Under the pieces are notes generated by a model. It searched no databases, was not told the DNA's origin, and saw nothing but the letters and a program-made list of their open reading frames with translations. Both the position numbers and the translations under genes were made by a program. Positions 8,973 through 16,505 of a stretch of DNA of 64,000 nucleotides are shown here, one piece after another. Origin of the DNA: JALSRK01 sp964461995. GTDB taxonomy: Bacteria; Acidobacteriota; Terriglobia; Bryobacterales; Bryobacteraceae. The stretch covers positions 37,251 to 101,250 of the forward strand of contig CAYWXL010000009.1 in NCBI GenBank assembly GCA_964461995.1, read 5' to 3'. The first letter of the stretch is position 1. Each line of letters starts with the position of its first letter.

Positions 8973-9511
8973 TTACGCGTAAGGCCACCATGCGGGATAT
9001 TCCCGCGATGCTCGAGCTGATCAACCGATACGCTCGGGAAGGCATCATGTTGCCGCGGACCGAATTCGAGATGGCCGAGAATATCCGGGACTTCACGGTA
9101 GCCGAGCGCGAGGGCCGCGTGCTCGCCTGCGGTGCGCTACATTTCTATACGCCGACCATGGGCGAGGTCCGCTCCATCGCTGTCGATCCCGAGAACAAAG
9201 GAACCGGCCTGGGGCGGCGTCTGGTCGCGGCGCTGGAAGAAGAAGCGCGTGAGTGCCGCCTCGACACGCTCTTCGCCTTCACTTACGTCCCGTCTTTTTT
9301 CCGGAAGCTCGGCTTCACCGAGGTGGACCGCTCCGAACTCCCATTGAAGGCCTGGAAGGATTGCATGCGCTGTCCCAAATTCCACTGCTGCGACGAGTTG
9401 CCGATGATCAAGCACCTGACCCCTTCCGGCCACCACCCGAAGAAACTCGCCGATCTCGCCGACCCGGACCTCCAAACCATTCAGCTCCCGTCAGTGAAGC
9501 CGCAGGATTGA
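8969..9511 (+). CDS. argA: Short GNAT-type N-acetylglutamate synthase (ArgA-like)
   Basis: A 180-aa single-domain GNAT acetyltransferase. The acetyl-CoA loop is in VDPENKGTGLGRRLVAALEE, preceded by GEVRSIAV, and followed by FAFTYVPSFFRKLGFTEVDR, an arrangement shared with the stand-alone ArgA of actinobacteria. There is no amino-acid-kinase domain as in classical ArgA. A C-terminal extension contains MRCPKFHCCDELPM with three cysteines. Overlap with argB and the absence of argJ nearby make acetyl-CoA-dependent N-acetylglutamate formation the likely role. The symbol is assigned by context and similarity, not by a unique residue. GNAT acetylation of another substrate is the alternative. Confidence 0.8.
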   Translation: MITRKATMRDIPAMLELINRYAREGIMLPRTEFEMAENIRDFTVAEREGRVLACGALHFYTPTMGEVRSIAVDPENKGTGLGRRLVAALEEEARECRLDTLFAFTYVPSFFRKLGFTEVDRSELPLKAWKDCMRCPKFHCCDELPMIKHLTPSGHHPKKLADLADPDLQTIQLPSVKPQD

Positions 9512-9706
9512 GTCACCCAGGGTCTGCCTTTTGGACCCGCATTGATCCTCGCGTTGCGATCGACAAGGCGCTGTCTTCGGATTATCTTCGCCCGTGAGGC
9601 CAGGCGTGAAAAATTTGTGATGAATTATGGTCCCGAGACACTCATTTGATGTATAAAAGGTTTTAGGCCTATGAGTACTATTTGCGGCTAGTACTGAGGG
9701 ATAGGC

Positions 9707-10678
9707 ATGAAAGCACAAACGGTCGGTGTGCGGGAATCGGCGGGACGTGTTCTTTGTTGCACAATTTTTCGCCCCGGAGGACGCAAGCTGCTGGCGAAGG
9801 GCCATCTCATTAGCCCGGAAGACGTGCGTTTGCTGGAGATGGAGGGGATGGAGGAAGTTTGGGTCACGGAACTCGAAGAAGGCGAAGTAGCCGAGGACGA
9901 AGCGGTGCTCCAGGTCGCCAAGGAGCTTGGCTGCGGCGCTATCGAGATCCGGCTGGCCGTCGGCGGACGGGCAAATGTATTCGCAACCGAAGACAGTTGT
10001 ATTCTGATTGATGATGAATTACTGAAACAGATCAACTGTACTTCGAGCCTGGTGATCGCTACCGGCCGGAATTTCAGCTACGCGAAAGCCGGTCAGCGGA
10101 TCGCCACGGTGAAAAGCGCCCCATTTGCGGTCGCCGAGACCCAACTGGAAGCGGTCATCACCATCCTGAGGGAGCGGGGGCCGATTCTGCAGGCGAGACC
10201 GATCCGCCGGGCGACGGTGGGCGTTCTTTACACCGATCCAATTAATCCCGAGCGGAGCCGGGAGTTTTTCGAACACATCATGCACCAAAGGCTCAGCCGG
10301 TACGGGGTTCGGGCCGATTATGTCCTCACAGCCGTCGAAGACGAGCCGTCGGTGGCGCGGGCGCTGGAGCATTTGGCTCGGGTGAGCCCAACGGTCATCA
10401 TCGTGGCGACGACTACGGCGCCGGCAGGGCCGGAGGATCCCGTCGGCCGGGCCATGGTGCGCGTGGGGTGCCACTTGGAGAAATTCCTCGCCCCCGTGGA
10501 GCCGGGTAACCTCCTTCTCGTCGGGTACAAGGAGAACACCCCCGTGATCTCGGCTCCGGGTTGCTACCGCTCGGCGAAGCCCAACGTGGTCGATCTGATC
10601 CTCCCGCCCATGCTCGCCCGCTACCGCGTGTCGGGCTGGGAGATTGCCTGTCTGGGCCACGGCGGCCTCTTGAACTGA
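9707..10678 (+). CDS. Stand-alone molybdopterin-binding (MoeA/MogA-like) domain protein
   Basis: A 323-aa protein. The N-terminal part (about 1-165) carries a GRVLCCTIFRPGGRKLLAKGHLISPEDV region typical of proteins that pair a small MoeA-like beta domain with a MoCF-biosynthesis domain. The C-terminal half (about 170-320) has the MoCF fold with IIVATTTAPAGPEDPVGRAM where MoeA/MogA enzymes bind the pterin, and NVVDLILPPMLARYRVSGWEIACLGHGGLL at the end. It lacks the complete four-domain architecture of MoeA. A role in molybdenum-cofactor handling is inferred. The 195-bp upstream region has an AT-rich stretch with a weak promoter (TTGATG, 18-bp spacer, TATGAG) and a GAGGGAT ribosome site. Confidence 0.75.
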   Translation: MKAQTVGVRESAGRVLCCTIFRPGGRKLLAKGHLISPEDVRLLEMEGMEEVWVTELEEGEVAEDEAVLQVAKELGCGAIEIRLAVGGRANVFATEDSCILIDDELLKQINCTSSLVIATGRNFSYAKAGQRIATVKSAPFAVAETQLEAVITILRERGPILQARPIRRATVGVLYTDPINPERSREFFEHIMHQRLSRYGVRADYVLTAVEDEPSVARALEHLARVSPTVIIVATTTAPAGPEDPVGRAMVRVGCHLEKFLAPVEPGNLLLVGYKENTPVISAPGCYRSAKPNVVDLILPPMLARYRVSGWEIACLGHGGLLN

Positions 10679-10792
10679 CCCCGGCTGTGCGGCGCCGCAA
10701 GCCGACCGGGCGTCTTCGGGGATCTCCCGGCGGTATTGGACCTGGGAAGCCGGGCGCCGCTCCGCCGAAGCAGGTGTGGTTAGATAGTCACC

Positions 10793-12043
10793 ATGAAGCT
10801 CCGGCGGGTGGAATCATTCTTGCTCTCGTACCGTTTCCCGGAACCCGTGGAGTTGGATTACTACGGGGGACGAAGGACCATCGTCAAGCGCGATGCGATG
10901 CTGGTTCGGGTCGAGGCCGACAATGGGCTGGCCGGATGGGGGCCCGGGCCGGCAAGCGAGAGAGTTCAACAGACGATCGAAAACAGGATTCGTCCGTTTT
11001 TGGAGGGCCGGAGCGTCGAAGATCTGGATGCACTGCGCACGGAGTTTTTCGCCGTGGCCGATGTGGGGCCCGTCCACCAGAAAGTCTATCGCGCGGTGGA
11101 ACTGGCTCTCTACGACCTGCTGGGGAAGGCTCGCGGGGTCCCTGTTTCCGAGCTGATCGGCGGCCGCCGGCGCGACATGATCCGCCTTTATGGCAGCGCG
11201 GGAATGTACCAGTCTCCCGAGGGCTACGCCCGTGAGGCCGCCGGCGTTGCCGGGCTGGGCTTCGACGCCTACAAGATGAGGCCGGCGCTCGGCCCGCAAG
11301 GGGATCTACGCGCCGTACGTTTGATGCGCGAGGCGGTGGGGCCGGATGTGGAACTGATGGTTGACGCGCACACATGGTGGCGTATGGGCGACCGCAGCTA
11401 CCCGCTGGAGGTCATCGAAGACCTCGCCAGAGAGCTCGGCGAACTGGACGTGTGCTGGCTGGAAGAGCCGCTGCCGCCGCGCGACCACGCCGCCTACCGC
11501 GAACTCCACAAGAAAGGCCTTGTGCCCCTGGCCTCCGGCGAGCACGAGCAGACGGAGGAAGGTTTCCTCGATCTGGTCGAGACCCGGGCGGTCGATTACG
11601 TGCAGGCCGACGTCGTCTGCCAAGGCGGATATGGCCTCGGGACGAGTTTGCTTCCAGCCATCGAGCGGGCCGGCCTGAAGTTCGCCTTCCACAGTTGGGG
11701 AACCGACCTCGAGGTGATCGCCGCCGCCCATCTCGGCGTCTGCTGGCCGGAGTCGGTCGTGGCCTGGCTGGAGTATCCGGTCTATTCCACGGACCGGTTG
11801 AAAACCATGTATCCCTTCCCGCTGGCTCGGGAGATCCTGGACGAGCCTCTCGATATTTCAAACGGCTGGCTCAGGGTCCCATCCAAGCCGGGTTTGGGTG
11901 TGGAGATCGACCCGGATGTGATCGACAAGTACCCGTGGGTTCCCGGACCGTGGTCGTCGTTTTCCTTGATCTCGCCGCCCGGCACCTGGAGCGTCAGCTC
12001 CGATCACAGTCTGGAGTGGGCCGACCGCGAGTCCGATGCGTGA
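10793..12043 (+). CDS. Enolase-superfamily enzyme (mandelate racemase/muconate lactonizing type)
   Basis: A 416-aa protein with the N-terminal capping domain (about 1-130) and a TIM-barrel C-terminal domain. Metal-ligand candidates appear in order: Asp in LMVDAHTWW, Glu in CWLEEPLPP, Glu in ASGEHEQTEEG. A KxR-type pair in DAYKMRP marks the base on barrel strand 2, and HSWGTDLE carries a His near the end, as in mandelate-racemase-like acid-sugar dehydratases. Substrate is unknown; a sugar-acid dehydratase fits the carbohydrate-oriented neighbours. The stop overlaps the next gene by 8 bp. The start ATG 10793 comes 114 bp after the previous gene. No strong Shine-Dalgarno was seen. Confidence 0.82.
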   Translation: MKLRRVESFLLSYRFPEPVELDYYGGRRTIVKRDAMLVRVEADNGLAGWGPGPASERVQQTIENRIRPFLEGRSVEDLDALRTEFFAVADVGPVHQKVYRAVELALYDLLGKARGVPVSELIGGRRRDMIRLYGSAGMYQSPEGYAREAAGVAGLGFDAYKMRPALGPQGDLRAVRLMREAVGPDVELMVDAHTWWRMGDRSYPLEVIEDLARELGELDVCWLEEPLPPRDHAAYRELHKKGLVPLASGEHEQTEEGFLDLVETRAVDYVQADVVCQGGYGLGTSLLPAIERAGLKFAFHSWGTDLEVIAAAHLGVCWPESVVAWLEYPVYSTDRLKTMYPFPLAREILDEPLDISNGWLRVPSKPGLGVEIDPDVIDKYPWVPGPWSSFSLISPPGTWSVSSDHSLEWADRESDA

Positions 12044-12791
12044 CAGCGCACTCCATCAAGCGCTCCATCGGGTTCGAGCGGTGGGTCCAGCCGCGGGGCT
12101 GGCCGCGGCGGGCCTAGCCGCGGCGGCGTGGGCCGTTCGGGGGCGCTCCTCGACGGTCTTCGGACCCTCTTTCTGGCGGGGTCCCTGGGATCGTCCGGTC
12201 CTTGCCCTGACGTTCGACGACGGACCCAGCGAGTCCACGCCGGATCTGCTCGACCTACTGCAACGGTTCGGCGTCCCGGCGACGTTTTTCCAGTGCGGGG
12301 CCAATGTCCGGCGCCTTCCGGCGGTGGCGCAGCAGGTGGCCGCGGCAGGCCACGAAATCGGCAACCATTCCGACACCCACCCGCTGTTCTGCCTTCGCCA
12401 CCCTCGGTTTATCTATCAGGAACTGGCGCGGGCACAGGAGGCGATCGAGAGGGCCGCCGGCCTTGTTCCGCAGTTCTTCCGGCCGCCCTACGGCGTGCGG
12501 TGGTTCGGCGTGGGCGAGGCGCAGCGGCGCCTTGGTCTCACAGGGGTGATGTGGAGCGTGCTGGGCCTCGACTGGAAGGCCCCGGGCGAGGCCGTGGCGC
12601 GCCGTATTCTCTCGAGGGCCCATAACGGCGCGATCATCTGCCTTCACGACGGCCGCGAACTCCGGCCCGCTCCGGACATCAGCTCGACGATCGACGCCGT
12701 CAGGCGGCTGGTCCCCCCGCTGTTGGCGCGCGGCTTCCAATTTGTCACAATAGGCAATTTGTTATGCCCGAGGAAGTCAGAGACCGGGTGA
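12036..12791 (+). CDS. Membrane-anchored polysaccharide deacetylase (NodB homology domain)
   Basis: A 251-aa protein. A hydrophobic Ala-rich segment at about 17-34 probably anchors it. The catalytic NodB domain follows: TFDDGP (59-64) with the metal and base Asp pair, HSDTH (111-115) with two metal His, FRPPYG for the substrate groove, and CLHDG near the end with the catalytic His. It would remove N-acetyl groups from a GlcNAc-containing glycan (peptidoglycan, chitin oligomer or exopolysaccharide). It overlaps the preceding enolase gene by 8 bp and the following acyl-carrier-protein gene by 28 bp. That chain suggests one transcript with the lipid-chemistry genes downstream. Confidence 0.88.
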   Translation: MRDSALHQALHRVRAVGPAAGLAAAGLAAAAWAVRGRSSTVFGPSFWRGPWDRPVLALTFDDGPSESTPDLLDLLQRFGVPATFFQCGANVRRLPAVAQQVAAAGHEIGNHSDTHPLFCLRHPRFIYQELARAQEAIERAAGLVPQFFRPPYGVRWFGVGEAQRRLGLTGVMWSVLGLDWKAPGEAVARRILSRAHNGAIICLHDGRELRPAPDISSTIDAVRRLVPPLLARGFQFVTIGNLLCPRKSETG

Positions 12792-13033
12792 TCCGCTGTA
12801 TCGCGGAAGCACAGCACCTAGACCCCGAAACGGTTACCATCGACAGCACCTTCGAAGAGCTGGGTATCGATTCGCTGGACGGCATTAATATTCTTTTTGC
12901 GCTCGAGACCGAATTCGACATCGACATTCCAGACCAGGCGGCGCAGAACATCCGCTCGGTGCGTGAGATGGTGGAAGGAGTGGAGCAGCTCCTGGCTGAG
13001 AAGGTGAACTCCGGCGCACAGGAGCAGAAGTGA
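12764..13033 (+). CDS. Acyl carrier protein (specialised)
   Basis: An 89-aa acyl carrier protein. The phosphopantetheine serine is Ser37 in ELGIDSLDG; helix 2 and the acidic face (FALETEFDIDIPD) match the family. A C-terminal Gln/Glu/Lys tail extends beyond the usual 77-80 residues. It starts inside the 3' end of the deacetylase gene and is followed 3 bp later by a ketoacyl synthase. It is not flanked by fabD or fabG, so it is unlikely to be the housekeeping acpP. A dedicated carrier for modifying a surface lipid or glycan is inferred. Confidence 0.9.
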   Translation: MPEEVRDRVIRCIAEAQHLDPETVTIDSTFEELGIDSLDGINILFALETEFDIDIPDQAAQNIRSVREMVEGVEQLLAEKVNSGAQEQK

Positions 13034-13036
13034 GGC

Positions 13037-14251
13037 ATGGGGCGCCGGCGCGTCGTGATCACCGGCTTGGGCGCCATCTCGGCGATCGGTAAGAACGTCG
13101 CCGAGATCACGGATGCACTCCGCCGCGGGGAGCCGGGCATCCGGCCCATCGAGCTCGTAGACCGTACGAAGCTCCGCTTCTCCAACGGCGCCGAAGTGCC
13201 CGGATATGATCCGGCGGATTACCTCGACCCCAAGGAGGCCGCCTTGCTGGACCGGTTCGCCCAGTTTGCGCTCATCGCCGCCCGCGAAGCGGTCCGCCAG
13301 GCGGGTCTGGAAAAAGGCTCCGTGCTCTTCCAGAAAGCCGGGATCGTTACCGGCTCCTGTGTCGGCGGCCAGACGACCGAAGACGAAGGGTTCGTGGACC
13401 TCTACCTACGGGGCCGGCCCCGAATCAACCCCTTGATCATCCCGAAAACGATGGCCAACGCCGGGGCCAGCCGGATCTCCATGGAATACGGCATCCGGGG
13501 CCCGGTCTACACCATCTCGACCGCGTGCTCGTCCTCTAACCACGCCATCGGCCAGGCTTACTGGGCCGTGCGCAGCGGGATGATGGACCTGGCAATTACC
13601 GGCGGCAGCGAGGCGATGTTCAGCATGGGCATTCTCAAAGCTTGGGAAGCCATGCGCGTGGTCTCCCCGGATACCTGCCGCCCGTTCGCGAAGGACCGCA
13701 ACGGCCTGATTCTTGGAGAAGCCGGGGCGATGATGGTGCTCGAGCCGCTCGAATCGGCCCAAGCGCGGGGCGCCCCGGTTCTCGGCGAGGTGGTGGGTTT
13801 TGGTATGTCCTCTGATGCTCACCATCTCACCCAGCCCTCGGTGGAGGGACCCGCGCTGGCGATGCAGGCCGCGCTCGACGACGCCGGCCTCCCCCCTGAG
13901 GCCATCGGCTATATCAACGCGCACGGCACGGGCACGGCCACCAACGACCCCACCGAGACAGCCGCCATTCGGAAGGTTTTCGGTCCCCACGCCGCGAAAC
14001 TGCCGGTGAGCTCCACCAAGTCCATGCACGGCCACACGCTCGGCGCGGCGGGCGCTCTCGAAGGAGTGGCCAGCCTCGCTGCCGTCAGGGCTGGCTTTCT
14101 GCCGCCCACGGCCAACTTCACCGAGCCCGACCCGGCCTGCGACCTGGACGTCGTTCCGAACTCGGCGCGCCCCGGAGACCCCGAATTCATCATGTCGAAC
14201 TCGTTCGCTTTCGGCGGGCTGAACGCCGTGGTCATATACCGCCGCTGGTGA
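13037..14251 (+). CDS. Beta-ketoacyl-ACP synthase II-type condensing enzyme
   Basis: A 404-aa FabF/NodE-class condensing enzyme that extends acyl chains carried on an acyl carrier protein. The Cys-His-His triad is complete: Cys164 in STACSSSNHA, His296 in INAHGTGT, His333 in KSMHGHTLGAAG, with Lys328. The final glycine-rich NSFAFGGLNAVVIYRR is standard. KSMHGH has His where most KAS II enzymes have Thr. It begins 3 bp after the acyl-carrier gene, so the two almost certainly work together. Whether it is housekeeping FabF or a specialised NodE-like enzyme depends on finding another fabF elsewhere in the genome; isolation from fab genes favours a specialised role. Confidence 0.92.
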   Translation: MGRRRVVITGLGAISAIGKNVAEITDALRRGEPGIRPIELVDRTKLRFSNGAEVPGYDPADYLDPKEAALLDRFAQFALIAAREAVRQAGLEKGSVLFQKAGIVTGSCVGGQTTEDEGFVDLYLRGRPRINPLIIPKTMANAGASRISMEYGIRGPVYTISTACSSSNHAIGQAYWAVRSGMMDLAITGGSEAMFSMGILKAWEAMRVVSPDTCRPFAKDRNGLILGEAGAMMVLEPLESAQARGAPVLGEVVGFGMSSDAHHLTQPSVEGPALAMQAALDDAGLPPEAIGYINAHGTGTATNDPTETAAIRKVFGPHAAKLPVSSTKSMHGHTLGAAGALEGVASLAAVRAGFLPPTANFTEPDPACDLDVVPNSARPGDPEFIMSNSFAFGGLNAVVIYRRW

Positions 14252-14385
14252 GCCGGCGCCGACGGGAGCCAACTACCTGGCGCCTCCCAGCTTCCGGCGG
14301 ACTACTCCGGCGACGTCCGTACTAGTACGCGCCCCGAAAACGCGCGGGCTGCCCTGGTCCCGGCGTCTTGTACACTAGGTCTGAG

Positions 14386-15714
14386 TTGAGCAGGCCATCG
14401 ATCTCCGTCATCGTTCCGGCGCACAACGCTTCGCGAACCCTGGACCGCTGCCTGGAAGCGCTAGCGTCCTCATCTGTGGGGCCTGATGAGTGCATCGTCG
14501 TTGACGACGGGTCTACCGATCAGACGGCGGATATCGCCCGCCGTCACGGCGTCCGCGTAATTCGGATGAATCACCAGGGCGGACCGGCCCGCGCCCGCAA
14601 CATTGGGGCCGCCGCCGCTTCGAGCGATATCCTCGTCTTCATCGACGCCGACGTGTGCGTCCATTCCGATACGCTGGCCCGGATTTCCCGCCACTTCCGC
14701 GAAAACCGCCGGCTGGACGCCGTGTTCGGCTGCTACGACGACTCTCCGGCTTCGCCAGACTTTCTTTCCCAGTACCGCAACCTCATGCACCGCTACGTTC
14801 ACCGCCGGGGGAGGCGCGAGGCGTCAACGTTCTGGACAGGGTGCGGGGCCGTACGGCGGAGGGTGTTCGAAGCCTGCGGCGGTTTCGAAGAATCCATCCG
14901 GCGTCCGGCGATGGAAGACGTCGAGCTGGGATACCGCTTGCGGGCGGCCGACCGCCGGATCCTTCTCGATCACGACCTGGAGGTCCAGCATTGGAAGCAG
15001 TGGCGGCTCTGCTCGATGGTGAAAACGGACCTCTTTTATCGCGGAGTTCCATGGGTGGAGCTCATCTTGCGGTATCGCTTCCTGCCGAACGACCTGAATG
15101 TGGGCGCGGGCCAGCGGGCCAGCCTCGCCGCCGCAGCGCTGCTGCTAGCGGCAGTCGCTTGGAGCATCGCGAGCGCTCCCATACAGGCTTCCTTAGCGCT
15201 GGCGGCCCTTTTGTTTGCCGTGCTCGGGCCGTACTGGTCTGAGTTCCTCAGCCGCCGCCAGGGAGCGGCTATCGTAGGCAGCTTCACCGTACTGCTCGCC
15301 TTGTCCGCCTGGTACCACGGGATGCTCACCGTGGCGGGAACAATCGCCGTCTCGTGTCTCGCTTGGGCTGTCTTCAGGCGCCGCTGGCGGACACTCTTCG
15401 GCTCGCTTTTCCTGGGAGTACTCACCGCGGCTACAGCAGGTGCGGCCGTTTCCGCTTTCACCGCCGCCGTCCCGCTTCCGGCCGCCAGAGCCGCCGGAGC
15501 GCTTACGGGCGTCATCATCGCGCTGAATCTCGGGTTCTACCGGTTCCTCGCCCGGCGGCAAGGGATCCTGTTCGCCGCCGCCGCGGTTCCTTTCCACTTG
15601 CTCTACCACTTGAATAACGCCGCCGCGCTGGCGCTCGGGACGCTGAAGTACATTAGCGGCTCGGCACGCCCTCAGTCCGCCGTTTACGCGCAACGGCAGA
15701 GCGCTGGGGACTGA
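14386..15714 (+). CDS. Family 2 glycosyltransferase with C-terminal membrane domain
   Basis: A 442-aa inverting GT-A glycosyltransferase. The N-terminal half has ISVIVPAHNASRTLDRCL, the nucleotide-binding VVDDGSTD, the DxD motif in LVFIDADVCVH, and the acceptor-side AMEDVELGYRLR (ED base region). From about residue 240 the chain becomes hydrophobic with six or so membrane segments, similar in layout to membrane GT2 enzymes such as NodC-like or dolichol-type transferases. No ATG exists near the start. TTG 14386 has AGG six bases upstream; TTG 14368 is the alternative. It lies 134 bp after the ketoacyl synthase, so it may share or follow that operon. Confidence 0.85.
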   Translation: MSRPSISVIVPAHNASRTLDRCLEALASSSVGPDECIVVDDGSTDQTADIARRHGVRVIRMNHQGGPARARNIGAAAASSDILVFIDADVCVHSDTLARISRHFRENRRLDAVFGCYDDSPASPDFLSQYRNLMHRYVHRRGRREASTFWTGCGAVRRRVFEACGGFEESIRRPAMEDVELGYRLRAADRRILLDHDLEVQHWKQWRLCSMVKTDLFYRGVPWVELILRYRFLPNDLNVGAGQRASLAAAALLLAAVAWSIASAPIQASLALAALLFAVLGPYWSEFLSRRQGAAIVGSFTVLLALSAWYHGMLTVAGTIAVSCLAWAVFRRRWRTLFGSLFLGVLTAATAGAAVSAFTAAVPLPAARAAGALTGVIIALNLGFYRFLARRQGILFAAAAVPFHLLYHLNNAAALALGTLKYISGSARPQSAVYAQRQSAGD

Positions 15715-15766
15715 TCTCGGATTCCCTCCACCAGAACCTCTTATCCGGCTCCCGCGGCGCCACGGC

Positions 15767-16462
15767 TCAGCGCCGCTGACCGTAACTGGCTGAAGGTCCG
15801 TGCTTGCGGAGAAAGTGCTTGTCGATGTGGACAGGACGTAATGGTTCGGCGTTCGGACTCAGGCTCAACGTCAAGAACGCCAGCCGCGCCACCTCTTCGA
15901 GGATTACCGCATGGTGTACCGCCTCCTCCACCGACCCGCCCCAGGTGAACGGACCATGGCCGCGCACCAGCACTCCCGGGTAGTGTTCGGGATCCAGCCG
16001 GGCATAGCGCCGGACGATCTGCTTGCCGGTGTTCTTCTCATATGCGTTGTCGATCTCGGCCTCTAGCATCGGAGCGGTCACCGGCACGGATCCACGCCAA
16101 TAATCGGCCTGTGTGGTGCCCAGACACGGGATCTCCCGGCCGGCTTGCGCAAACGCCGTGGCGTACGGCGAGTGCGTGTGCGCTACTCCGCCGATCGACG
16201 GAAAGGCCCGGTAGAGAACGAGATGCGTTTCCAGGTCGGACGACGGCCGAAGGTCCCCTTCCACGACGTTTCCTTGCAAATCGGTGAGCACGATGTGTTC
16301 GGGCTCGAGGTCGGCGAAATTCACTCCACTCGGCTTGATGGCCACCAACCCTTCATTGCGGTCGATCCCACTGGCGTTGCCGAAGGTGTAAATCACCAGG
16401 CCCCGACGCACGAGCTCCTGGTTAGCCAGAACCACGTCTTCTCGCAGGCTTTTCAAGCGCAT
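15767..16462 (-). CDS. araD: L-ribulose-5-phosphate 4-epimerase
   Basis: A 231-aa class II aldolase/epimerase that converts L-ribulose 5-phosphate to D-xylulose 5-phosphate, joining L-arabinose to the pentose phosphate pathway. Visible residues: phosphate-binding AIKPSGV and SSDLETH, zinc-site VAHTHSPYATAFAQ, the epimerase-specific LGTTQADYWRGSVPVT, and the later metal His in VRGHGPFTWGGS. Length matches bacterial AraD (231 in E. coli). No araA or araB gene is in the window. It is transcribed away from the sulfatase gene, with only 43 bp between the two starts. Confidence 0.93.
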   Translation of the reverse strand: MRLKSLREDVVLANQELVRRGLVIYTFGNASGIDRNEGLVAIKPSGVNFADLEPEHIVLTDLQGNVVEGDLRPSSDLETHLVLYRAFPSIGGVAHTHSPYATAFAQAGREIPCLGTTQADYWRGSVPVTAPMLEAEIDNAYEKNTGKQIVRRYARLDPEHYPGVLVRGHGPFTWGGSVEEAVHHAVILEEVARLAFLTLSLSPNAEPLRPVHIDKHFLRKHGPSASYGQRR

Positions 16463-16492
16463 GGCGGTGCTTTCCCCAGTCTACAACGGGTA

Positions 16493-16498
16493 TATACT
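16493..16498 (+). promoter_or_regulatory. -10 element abutting the sulfatase start (possible leaderless transcript)
   Basis: TATACT lies 7 bases before the sulfatase ATG at 16506. A transcript starting at the normal distance would begin at or within a base or two of the start codon, giving a leaderless mRNA. No Shine-Dalgarno sequence precedes the ATG, which agrees. No clear -35 was recognised. Confidence 0.4.
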
Positions 16499-16505
16499 TG
16501 ACCTT

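Noticed and set aside
9656..9700. AGTACT-AGTACT repeat before the molybdopterin-binding gene
   Set aside because: Each hexamer is self-complementary and only six bases long, so it could be chance; no further sequence supports an operator.
14320..14340. GTACTAGTAC palindrome before the glycosyltransferase
   Set aside because: A 10-bp self-complementary stretch is expected by chance at this scale and no matching sites were seen.
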